Positions 40,862 to 48,396 of a stretch of DNA of 64,000 nt are shown here, one piece after another. The stretch lies in the NCBI GenBank assembly GCA_965246855.1, contig CBDFFP010000006.1, forward strand, positions 124,001 to 188,000, read 5' to 3'. Under the pieces are notes generated by a model. The model was not told the DNA's origin, did not search any database, and saw only the letters and a program-made list of their open reading frames with translations. Source of the DNA: UBA1952 sp965246855 (lineage in GTDB: Bacteria > Bacteroidota > Bacteroidia > Chitinophagales > Chitinophagaceae). Within the stretch, counting starts at the first letter, position 1. Each line of letters starts with the position of its first letter. Made by a program: the position numbers and the translations under genes.

Positions 40862-43147
40862 CTAAAACTTATACGCTGCTGTCAGCTTCAAAAAGAACGG
40901 TGTGCCGGGCGTGAAGCAGATTTCTGAAACGGGTTGGGCTTCGTTGCGCAGGCGCGTCTCAGTGTCAAACTGGGCTTCGTTCCATTTTACGTTAAAGATG
41001 TTCTGGGCTTGCAGGCCGAACTCGTAGCGGGGCCTGGTGTAGTTCATCGTCGCGTCGAAAACGGTGTAGCCGAGGGCGGTTACGCTGCCGTCTTCGTTGG
41101 CGGGGCGGTCGCCCAAATGGCGGTAGCGCAGCGAAGCAGAGAAAGGCTTTTTGCCATTGCGATACGTAACGCCACCAATGGAAGTGAAGCGCGGGGCAAG
41201 CGGAATGTAATCTTCCCCGGAAGGCGCGTCCAGAGAACGGCCATTTGTGTAGTTCACGTCCACATCCAGATACAACCAGCGGAAGAGGTCGTAGCGGGCG
41301 GAGAAGTCTGCGCCCATGCGGCGGGTGCGGCCAGAAGGTTCTACGACAGCCTCATCGCCTACATACACAAACTCCTGCTCCAAATCCAACTGGAAAACGG
41401 CGGCAGCGAGAAGCAATTTCGGGAAAGGCTTGATGGTGATGCCCAAGTCGGCGCTACGGGCGAGGGGCAAGATTTCTCTTGGGGCCTTCTGCACCACCAC
41501 GCGGGTATCGTTGGAGTGAAAGCCGACGCCGTAGTTGAAGTAGATGCGGCCTGTTTTGCCGAAGTTGTAGTAGATGCCTGCTTTGGGCGAAAAGGCATGT
41601 GGCTTCTTCGTTTCGTTGGGCGCAAATTCCGGCAGGCCGAGGCGGTCGGTGTAGCTGTGGATGAAATAATCAAAGCGGGTTCCGGCGGTGAGGACGAGGG
41701 AGGGCGTGAGGTAGGCGGTTTGGGAAACGTAGGCAAACATATTGGTCTCGTGGACGTCGCCGTAGGCAATGCGATTTAGCAGGATGCTGCGGCGGGCGGT
41801 GTGGCTCAGCTCGCTGCCGTCGGTCTGGTCGTAGCGGAAGCCGAGGCCGGCGCGGGTTTTCATGGGGATGCCGGCAAGGGTGTAGCGGGTGCTGTATTCG
41901 GTGTTGTAGCCGCCGAAAATGCGGCTTTCTTTCTGGCGGATTTGGTCGCCGTTTACGGTGTCGTGGAGGAAGAAGGTGAAGTTGGAATACAGCTCAAACG
42001 CATAGTGCCCGGCGTAGAGGTTCATCTGGAGGTTGCTGGTGGGCGAAAGGGCCTGGGTGTATTGCGCGTTGAAGTTGTAGCGGCTGGTTTTTCCGCCTTC
42101 TACATCTATCTCGCCAAAGCGGGAAATCATTCCGGCAGCTACGGCGCGGTCGGGCACCTGGCCGCTGGCATCCCAAGTGCTGGAGAAGCCGCTGGCGGTA
42201 AGAGAAAGCAAGCGGTCGCGGCCCAACTGGCGGGTGTATTTGCCGGTGAGGTTGATGCGGTTAAAGTCTTGCGGACGGTCGAAATAGCTGCGGTTGTAGG
42301 CGTATTCCCCGGCGATGTACGCGCCTTCATTCCGGGCGGCGGCTTCCTTTCCCAACAGATTGATGGCGGCCATGGTGCGGAAGTAGCCGTACATCCCGCC
42401 TTCAGCTTTGACGATGCTGTTGTCGAGGTAATTTCTGGTGCGGAAATCTACCCAACCGGCGGTGGCGAGGTTTCCTTTCTCGATGGAATAGGGGCCTTTG
42501 CCAAATTCCATGCGCTCGACGAGTTCGGGGATGACGAAGTGGAGGTCGGCGTAGCCTTGTCCGTGGGCGTGGCTCACCATGTTCACCGGCATTCCATCCA
42601 CAGTAACGGCCACGTCGGTGCCGTGGTCAATGTCAAAGCCGCGCAGAAACATTTGCTCGGCTTTTCCGCCCCCTTGGTGCTGGGAGATGAAAAGGCCGGG
42701 AACCATGCGCAAGAGGTCTTGGGCGGTATTGACGGGACGCAGCTTGATGTCTACCGCAGCGATGCTATTGTGGGTGGCGTCGCGCTGGGCGTTGATGGTG
42801 ACGTTTTGAAGTTCTACGGCGCCTTTATTGAGGAGGATGTTTACCTCGGCGGTAACGCTGGCCTCTACGGTTACGGGCTGTTCGTAGGCCTCATAGCCGA
42901 CGCCGGAGACCTGAAGGGTGAAGGTACCGACGGGAATATCGCGCAGCAGAAACGCGCCGAAGGCGTCGGTGAGGGCGGAGGCATTGGCTTCTTTGAGGAA
43001 GATGGTGAGGCCTTCTACGGGTTTTCCGGTTCCGCTGGCGTGGATGCTGCCCCGGATGGAGCCGGTGTTGTGGGCGAGGGCAAGCTGGGTGGAAAAAAGA
43101 AGGAGGAACAGGGCGAGGCCTGTTTTGAAGGACAGAAAGAGTCTCAT
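40862..43147 (-). CDS. TonB-dependent receptor linked to the HupE/DUF4331 locus
   Basis: 761-residue outer-membrane transporter. Signal peptide (to about Ala25), CarboxypepD_reg-like domain (28-107), plug domain (about 115-225) and a 22-strand-type barrel ending FFLKLTAAYKF. The plug has an unusual His-rich segment, VSHAHGQGYADLHF (residues 191-204), preceded by DIDHGTDVAVTVDG, which suggests metal or metal-chelate handling. A TonB-box-like stretch was not identified with certainty. The gene is downstream of a co-oriented cluster (two DUF4331 proteins, TPR lipoprotein, HupE-like protein, small protein), though 500 nt of repeats separates it. Confidence 0.9.
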   Translation of the reverse strand: MRLFLSFKTGLALFLLLFSTQLALAHNTGSIRGSIHASGTGKPVEGLTIFLKEANASALTDAFGAFLLRDIPVGTFTLQVSGVGYEAYEQPVTVEASVTAEVNILLNKGAVELQNVTINAQRDATHNSIAAVDIKLRPVNTAQDLLRMVPGLFISQHQGGGKAEQMFLRGFDIDHGTDVAVTVDGMPVNMVSHAHGQGYADLHFVIPELVERMEFGKGPYSIEKGNLATAGWVDFRTRNYLDNSIVKAEGGMYGYFRTMAAINLLGKEAAARNEGAYIAGEYAYNRSYFDRPQDFNRINLTGKYTRQLGRDRLLSLTASGFSSTWDASGQVPDRAVAAGMISRFGEIDVEGGKTSRYNFNAQYTQALSPTSNLQMNLYAGHYAFELYSNFTFFLHDTVNGDQIRQKESRIFGGYNTEYSTRYTLAGIPMKTRAGLGFRYDQTDGSELSHTARRSILLNRIAYGDVHETNMFAYVSQTAYLTPSLVLTAGTRFDYFIHSYTDRLGLPEFAPNETKKPHAFSPKAGIYYNFGKTGRIYFNYGVGFHSNDTRVVVQKAPREILPLARSADLGITIKPFPKLLLAAAVFQLDLEQEFVYVGDEAVVEPSGRTRRMGADFSARYDLFRWLYLDVDVNYTNGRSLDAPSGEDYIPLAPRFTSIGGVTYRNGKKPFSASLRYRHLGDRPANEDGSVTALGYTVFDATMNYTRPRYEFGLQAQNIFNVKWNEAQFDTETRLRNEAQPVSEICFTPGTPFFLKLTAAYKF

Positions 43148-43208
43148 CAGGAGATTTTTAGGAAATGGTGGATGGAGTTTCCCTTTAGTTAAAGAGGGGC
43201 GATTGTTA

Positions 43209-43439
43209 TATCGACTTAGAAAAACGATAGTTGAAGCGGGTGCAACGAGCGTTATTACTGGTGCAACGGTAGTTCTTACTTATGCATTGGTAGTTCTTAC
43301 GGAGTTAACGAGCGTTATTGCTGGTGCAACGGTAGTTCTTGCATATGCATTGGTAGTTCTTGTAGGTGCAACGAGCGTTCTTGCTACTGCACGGGAAGAA
43401 CTGCCATGCGCAAGGGCGGGTATGGCACACGCAACGACT
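43209..43439. repeat. Array D: 21-bp tandem repeat with 63-bp super-period
   Basis: Units of exactly 21 bp begin at 43230, 43251, 43272, 43293, 43314, 43335, 43356, 43377, 43398 and 43419; a decayed one precedes at 43209. Three unit types alternate (ends AACGAGC, CAACGGTA, CATTGGTA), so 43230-43292 resembles 43293-43355. Unit joints form AACGAGCGTT or AACGGTAGTT, a 3-4-bp dyad with a short loop. It stands 62-290 nt upstream of the TonB receptor start. Confidence 0.9.
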
Positions 43440-43473
43440 ATAATTCTATGTAAATGCGTGATTGGCCGCCGTG

Positions 43474-43590
43474 TCCACGGGTTTCACCTATGGCAATTGC
43501 CATTCATCCCTTTCAGGGACGGAAAGTTTCCCCAGCAGGAGAGAACCCTGAAAGGGTTCAATAGCAATTGCCACGACTCGCAAGTCGTGG
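43474..43590. repeat. Composite hairpin repeat (AACCCTGAAAGGGTT type)
   Basis: Contains ATGGCAATTGCCAT (43490-43503), CCCTTTCAGGGACGG, GAACCCTGAAAGGGTTC (43543-43559), TAGCAATTGCCAC and the hairpin CCACGACT / AGTCGTGG (43571-43590). This style of intergenic repeat is widespread in Bacteroidetes, Planctomycetes and Verrucomicrobia from memory. A fragment with GTTCAATAGCAATTTCCAC occurs at 30.29 kb. Confidence 0.65.
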
Positions 43591-43652
43591 GACAGAAGTG
43601 CAGGCAGTGGAAGTGGACGCAGGCATTGGCGAAGGGAAAGGCAACGCCTTCC

Positions 43653-44129
43653 TCAACAGCTCAAGCGCAGTATTCCTCCCCCGTTTTTGGGCGGAAGGTC
43701 GTCGGGGTCGGGAAAGGACCGGGGTAACCGGCTCGCGAAGACGCGATAATGGGCAGGGGCGGGATGCGCCGCTGCGGCAGGGGAAAGCGCGTAGGCCTCC
43801 GCTGCGAGATAAGAAGGCGATTCTGTTTCGGCCTTGGCCTTACCGTTTGATTTTTCCTTGTCGAGGTCTTTGCCCACACGGACCAGTTCGTAATGAACGT
43901 GCTCTTTTCCGTTCACCTTGTGTACGACGGCTATGTGGACGTTCTTCCAGAAAGTATGGGCCAGACCATCGGCCAGAACCGGCATGACCGGCTTTAGGAG
44001 GAACAGGGTGTAGGCCACCAACAGAAACCGCGTAAAGGCGCGCCTGCATCTGCTTTGGAGAGCAGACACAGTACGCTTGCCGGGCAAAAGCCGCAGCGTC
44101 CTTTTGGGGTTATGACGAGGTGGGTACAA
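43653..44129 (-). CDS. Small membrane-anchored protein with HxH motif
   Basis: Up to 158 residues; the start is uncertain (TTG at 44129, 8 nt after the HupE stop; GTG at 44069 is an alternative that begins just before the hydrophobic segment). One clear transmembrane or signal segment (FTRFLLVAYTLFLLKPVMPV), then LADGLAHTFWKNVHIAVVHK and the motif EHVHYELVR, then a low-complexity Ala/Pro tail. Histidines cluster after the membrane segment. No named family was recognised. It is probably translationally linked to the HupE-like gene and so part of the same system. Confidence 0.6.
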   Translation of the reverse strand: MYPPRHNPKRTLRLLPGKRTVSALQSRCRRAFTRFLLVAYTLFLLKPVMPVLADGLAHTFWKNVHIAVVHKVNGKEHVHYELVRVGKDLDKEKSNGKAKAETESPSYLAAEAYALSPAAAAHPAPAHYRVFASRLPRSFPDPDDLPPKNGGGILRLSC

Positions 44130-44137
44130 AGGGGGAA

Positions 44138-44818
44138 TCAGGGGGTGAAGAAGACGCGTTCAACGGTCCAGTAAGAAGCAATCCCGGCTACTAAAACTGA
44201 AACGGGAATGACGATGCGCTTGCGATACCAAAGCTCTTTGGAGAAAGGCCGCGACACGAGAAAGAACAATAGAAGAATGATGGTGAGTTGCCCAAGCTCT
44301 ACGCCGAGACTGAAGCCCAGCAGCGGCAAGACAAATTCTTTTCTGGACAGACCGGCTTCTGCGAGCTTTTCAATCAGCCCGGAGGCGAAGCCCATTCCAT
44401 GCACCAAGCCGAACAGGAACACAAGGAGGATGCGCCAGGGTTTTACCTTGTCGGAAAAGATGTTTTCCAGCGCGAGGGCCACGATGGACAAAGCGATGAG
44501 CGGCTCTACGATGGATGCAGGTGGATTGATGAAACCATACATTCCCAGCGCCAGTGTAAGGGTATGCGAGAGGGTGAATGCCGAAGCCTGGATGATTACT
44601 TTTTTGATGTCCCGGCTCAGGAAGAATACGCAGGTGATGAAGAGGATGTGGTCGAAGCCATCGGGCAGGATGTGGCGGTAGCCGTGAACGAGGTATTCGC
44701 GGAACAAACTCCAGGTGCCAACCTTCACCTCTGCGTCTAACTCGTATGGGATGACATGTGCCGATGCGAGGGCCGGAAGCCCCCAGAGCAACAGCAGAAG
44801 GAAAAGCACTTTTTTCAT
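44138..44818 (-). CDS. HupE/UreJ family membrane protein
   Basis: 226-residue integral membrane protein: signal-like N-terminal helix (MKKVLFLLLLLWGLPALASA), then about six transmembrane helices. The His-containing motif HGYRHILPDGFDHILF (residues 45-60) and LVHGMGFASGL are those of the HupE/UreJ family, members of which transport nickel or cobalt; metal specificity here is inferred, not shown. The ATG overlaps the stop of the preceding TPR gene (ATGA), so the two are translationally coupled. Confidence 0.85.
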   Translation of the reverse strand: MKKVLFLLLLLWGLPALASAHVIPYELDAEVKVGTWSLFREYLVHGYRHILPDGFDHILFITCVFFLSRDIKKVIIQASAFTLSHTLTLALGMYGFINPPASIVEPLIALSIVALALENIFSDKVKPWRILLVFLFGLVHGMGFASGLIEKLAEAGLSRKEFVLPLLGFSLGVELGQLTIILLLFFLVSRPFSKELWYRKRIVIPVSVLVAGIASYWTVERVFFTP

Positions 44819-46164
44819 AGAGCGCCTGCGGTTACGGCTTTTTCTAGGAAGGGTTGTCCTTTCTTACCGGCGTTCATCAGCGAGTCGCCTTTTGCAGCGT
44901 CTCCAGCTTTGCTCAGAATAAGGCCGGTGCGGTAGAGCAGCGGCGGATTAGCGGTGTGAAACGCAAGGGCCGTCATCGCGCATTTACGTGCCCCGGCGTA
45001 GTCGCCTTTTTGGTAGAGAATCCAGCCGAGGAGATCGTTGGCATCGATGTTTTCGGGGCGGGTTTTCCAGTCTTGCTGCGCCATTTTGAGGGCTTCGTCT
45101 TTGTTGCCAACGGCGAGGTAAGCTTGGGCAAGTTCTCTGGCTCCGTTGTGGGGAACACCCTGCTTGGCAGCGTCTTTTTCGGCTTCTAAAAGCTTCTCCA
45201 AAACATCCTTGCGGATTTCGGTTGCCTTTTGCGTGTTGCCGCTCATGGCGTAGAGGTCGGCGAGGTAGGAGACGTAGGCCGCTTCGGGAAGGGCTTTCAC
45301 GGCAGTGCGTGCGTGAGCGATGGCGGTGTCGTATTTGCCTTCGGCAGCGGCGGCGCGGGCAAGGCCCATTTCGGCAGGTGCGTAATTGGGACGGACTTGC
45401 AGGGCGGTATTGTAGCAAATGCGGGCGGTGTCCAGACTGCCGATGTGGAGGTAAATGTCACCCAGGGTGATGCGCGCCCACTCCGTGTTTTCTTCACCGG
45501 CGACACTGGATTCCACAGCCATTTTCATAGCTACCGCAGCGCCGCGTAAATCGCCATTAAGCTGCCGCAGATAAGAGGCGCGGGAATAGGAACGGAGGTC
45601 GGGACGGATGGCGAGCATCTTGTCGCAGTCTTGCACGGCTTCGGCGTAGTGGCCGAGTTCTACGTTGGCATCCACCAAAGCGCCGAAGAGGGCCGCGCTG
45701 TAATCGTTTATTTGGAGGCCTTGCTGCGCCACTTTCAGCGCGTCTTCAAAGCGGTGGAGATTAAGCAACGCCGTGGATTTTAAACTCAATGCCTGAAAAC
45801 GTTCCTCCACCGTAACGCCTTCTGCGTTCAGGGTTTTGTCCAACATGCGGATGGCGGCGTTGCTGTAATAACCGCCGTTGCCACTGACGCGGCCTTCGGC
45901 AATGAAAGCGGTTGCGAGTTTGAGGTAGGGCGCGGCTTTGGCGGTGTCTTCCTTGATTTTAGCGGTGGCCTCGTCGTAGGTTATCTGGATTTGTTTGGCT
46001 TCCGCATCGGGGCCAATACCTTCTTTGCGAGGAAGGAGTTTGGGAATGGAAACGCCATTTACCAGCATATCATCCGGGCCGGTTTTGGGCGCGTTGGTGC
46101 AGGAAAAAAGGGCGAGGAAACAGAGTGTGGAAAGGGCGGGGAGAAGCGAGAAGCGTAAGGTCAT
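44815..46164 (-). CDS. TPR-repeat lipoprotein
   Basis: 449-residue lipoprotein (lipobox ending at Cys22 in FLALFSC) made of about eight tetratricopeptide repeats (for example LEVGHYAEAVQDCDKMLAIR-like, LGDIYLHIGSLDTARICYNT, LAYLAVGNKDEALKMAQQDW-like units). Such proteins act as protein-protein scaffolds on the periplasmic or outer-membrane face. Its stop overlaps the HupE start by 4 nt. The 5' neighbour is DUF4331 copy B behind a terminator, so TPR-HupE-small protein form their own transcription unit. Confidence 0.85.
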   Translation of the reverse strand: MTLRFSLLPALSTLCFLALFSCTNAPKTGPDDMLVNGVSIPKLLPRKEGIGPDAEAKQIQITYDEATAKIKEDTAKAAPYLKLATAFIAEGRVSGNGGYYSNAAIRMLDKTLNAEGVTVEERFQALSLKSTALLNLHRFEDALKVAQQGLQINDYSAALFGALVDANVELGHYAEAVQDCDKMLAIRPDLRSYSRASYLRQLNGDLRGAAVAMKMAVESSVAGEENTEWARITLGDIYLHIGSLDTARICYNTALQVRPNYAPAEMGLARAAAAEGKYDTAIAHARTAVKALPEAAYVSYLADLYAMSGNTQKATEIRKDVLEKLLEAEKDAAKQGVPHNGARELAQAYLAVGNKDEALKMAQQDWKTRPENIDANDLLGWILYQKGDYAGARKCAMTALAFHTANPPLLYRTGLILSKAGDAAKGDSLMNAGKKGQPFLEKAVTAGAL

Positions 46165-46231
46165 TAACTATTGAAATTGGAGGAAAAGAGAGAAGAGAAT
46201 TGGGGCAAGATAACCGTTGGGGCGGGTTTAT

Positions 46232-46270
46232 AAAAAAAGGAGAAGTACGAAAATCGCACCTCTCCTTTTT
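46232..46270 (-). terminator. Terminator after the DUF4331 pair
   Basis: AAAAAAGGAGA and TCTCCTTTTT form the stem with an inner AGT-CGA / TCG-ACT-like extension; T-rich on the minus strand after the DUF4331 B stop. Confidence 0.75.
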
Positions 46271-46298
46271 CACTAAAAAACTAAAGACTCTTGTTGGC

Positions 46299-48368
46299 TT
46301 AGTTGGTTTTCACCAGCTTCACCACTTGTGCCTGCTGGCCATTCACCATAACTACGGCGAAGTAGTTGCCTACAGCCAGTGCATTTCCGTCGAAGGACGT
46401 CGTGTACTCGCCTGCGGTGCGCACACCTTCATCCACTACTGCTACTTTGCGACCATTGATGTCTACCACGTCGATCGTGATGAGGCCACGTTGGGCGAGT
46501 TTGTAGCGGAAGTTCAGCGTGTTGCGGAACGGATTCGGGTAAGCAACGAGAGCTACTTCAGGAGCGGCAAGACCGAGCGGAGAAACGTCGTTCACGGCAG
46601 TCGGGCCTACGTAGTTAGCACCGTTGAAGCCTCTCCATGGCTGCTGCACAAAAGGCATACAGGCTTGGTAAGAAGTATCGTTCTGGGTGATACCGGCGTC
46701 AAAGCCAAGAACACTCAACAGATTAGGCGTAACCGGGCTGGTAGAACTGGCGGTATAGTCGTCGTACCACAGACCGATAGCTGCCAATGCAACACCGCCT
46801 ACAGCTTGCAACTCGATGGTTGTTACATCATCTTCCAGGCGACGTCCGTTCGGGAAGCCGTCCATGTTAGGGATAAACTGGAGATTAGCGTTAGCGTTGA
46901 AGCGGGAGTCTGTAAGACCCAGCACTGCTGCTTTTACAATTCCCAAATAAGAGAAGTCTGGGTTGACAGCACCACCTGCCAGTCTGCGCGGGGTTACCGG
47001 TACGGCCATGTTCAAGCGCAGCATGTCTCCCAAAGTAGGCAGGAAGTTGTTGATGAACGGCTTGCCAACTGCAAGAGGATTGCCAAATGCTTTTCCGGTA
47101 GCCAGTTGGTAAGGCGCGAGGTTAGGAACACCGGTGTAGAAAATTGGCAGAATGTCCACCGCGCGGGGCGACATGGAATCGGGCAAAAGGATGTTACCGT
47201 AAGTAGCCGGGTCAAGTGCCGTTCCTACCAGAGCCGGGCTTCCTTTCAGGGGCCACAGTCCTTTCTTGCCGTTGCGGAAGTCGAAACCACTGGACAGGAT
47301 GTCTGTACGGGAAGCGGTCTGGATACGCAGGGCAGACAAGCCGGGAACAGCACCGCCAAACTGCGATTGGTCCATATACAGCGCCAGTTCCGGGTTGGTG
47401 AAGAACTTGGCAAACTGACCGTCGCCGGTGTACGGATTGGCGTTGTTCCAGCGGTCTTTGCTGCCGATAGGGATAATCACCTCGTTGGTCAGCGGCATAC
47501 CGAGACGGGAAATCTGTACCCATGTACCTGCTGTGGTTGGGTTGCTCCCATTAGTGCTCAGTGTAGTGATAGACTGGCGGCTAGTAGAAGCCCATACACC
47601 GATAACATAGTTTGGATCCAGAATGCTGGTTGCGGCGCTAAGGGGCTGACCGTTTTTCTGGAGTGTGGTAATCGGAATTTCCATCACAATGGAATGGCAG
47701 TTGTACTTCGCCAGTCCGTCGCGGCCCGGCTTGCGGAATCCACCGGCATCAAAAGCGCCGCCGAGGTCTACGAAAAACGGGTCGTCGGCAGGGCCGGCAA
47801 ATATGGATTCGCCGCCAGCACCGGTAGCAGTGGTAACAGCGCCTTGCATCAGGCTCATATAGCTGGATGCACCGAGGCCTGCTGCGCCTTCAATGGAGCG
47901 CGGGCCGATGTTGTGCGGCGGCACAATACCTCCGGTTTTGATGGTCGTAAAAGTCAGACCGCCGTTGACGCTGCGCTCGCAGGTATAGGTCTGCTTCAGG
48001 TTTTGCTTGCCAAGACGGATGTTGAAGAACGTAGTCGTATCCTGGTTCGTTTCCTGGAAAGTGAAACGATAAGTGATGTCGTCCGTGTTCGTGGCCGTGC
48101 TGTTCTTAATGTGGATTTCGTAGCGCACATTGGTGCCAAACTGATACCAGTTAGGTCCGCCGTGTGGCAGTTGAAACGGAATAAAGTCGGCGATAATCAC
48201 GATTTTGTTGGAATCGCACGGACTTTTAAAGGCGTACACATCGGTGTTATCCGCCTGTGGATCATAGGCGATGAGCGGCGCTTCGCGGTGGGAAGATGCC
48301 AACGCAGGAACACCGGCGAGCAGGCAAAGCGACAGCGCGCCTGCGAGTTTTTTTAGAGCTTGTTTCAT
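46299..48368 (-). CDS. DUF4331 protein with T9SS sorting domain (copy B)
   Basis: 689-residue secreted protein. Signal peptide to about residue 24, then the DUF4331 hallmark SSHREAPLIAYDPQADNTD directly at the mature N terminus, FIPFQLPHGGPNWYQFGTN, and later YDDYTASSTSPVTPNLL and NGRRLEDDVTTIELQAV. The last 80 residues are a T9SS type A sorting domain (VALVAYPNPFRNTLNFRY, ..., AVVMVNGQQAQVVKLVKTN). It is nearly the same as copy A upstream except for the C terminus. The function of DUF4331 is unknown. Confidence 0.88.
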   Translation of the reverse strand: MKQALKKLAGALSLCLLAGVPALASSHREAPLIAYDPQADNTDVYAFKSPCDSNKIVIIADFIPFQLPHGGPNWYQFGTNVRYEIHIKNSTATNTDDITYRFTFQETNQDTTTFFNIRLGKQNLKQTYTCERSVNGGLTFTTIKTGGIVPPHNIGPRSIEGAAGLGASSYMSLMQGAVTTATGAGGESIFAGPADDPFFVDLGGAFDAGGFRKPGRDGLAKYNCHSIVMEIPITTLQKNGQPLSAATSILDPNYVIGVWASTSRQSITTLSTNGSNPTTAGTWVQISRLGMPLTNEVIIPIGSKDRWNNANPYTGDGQFAKFFTNPELALYMDQSQFGGAVPGLSALRIQTASRTDILSSGFDFRNGKKGLWPLKGSPALVGTALDPATYGNILLPDSMSPRAVDILPIFYTGVPNLAPYQLATGKAFGNPLAVGKPFINNFLPTLGDMLRLNMAVPVTPRRLAGGAVNPDFSYLGIVKAAVLGLTDSRFNANANLQFIPNMDGFPNGRRLEDDVTTIELQAVGGVALAAIGLWYDDYTASSTSPVTPNLLSVLGFDAGITQNDTSYQACMPFVQQPWRGFNGANYVGPTAVNDVSPLGLAAPEVALVAYPNPFRNTLNFRYKLAQRGLITIDVVDINGRKVAVVDEGVRTAGEYTTSFDGNALAVGNYFAVVMVNGQQAQVVKLVKTN

Positions 48369-48396
48369 GGAACAATTCGGAGTTTAGAGATGAGGA

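Noticed and set aside
42918..43727. 269-codon plus-strand frame covering array D
   Set aside because: It overlaps the TonB receptor gene in antisense for over 200 nt, and its repeat part follows from the 21-bp period. No promoter box.
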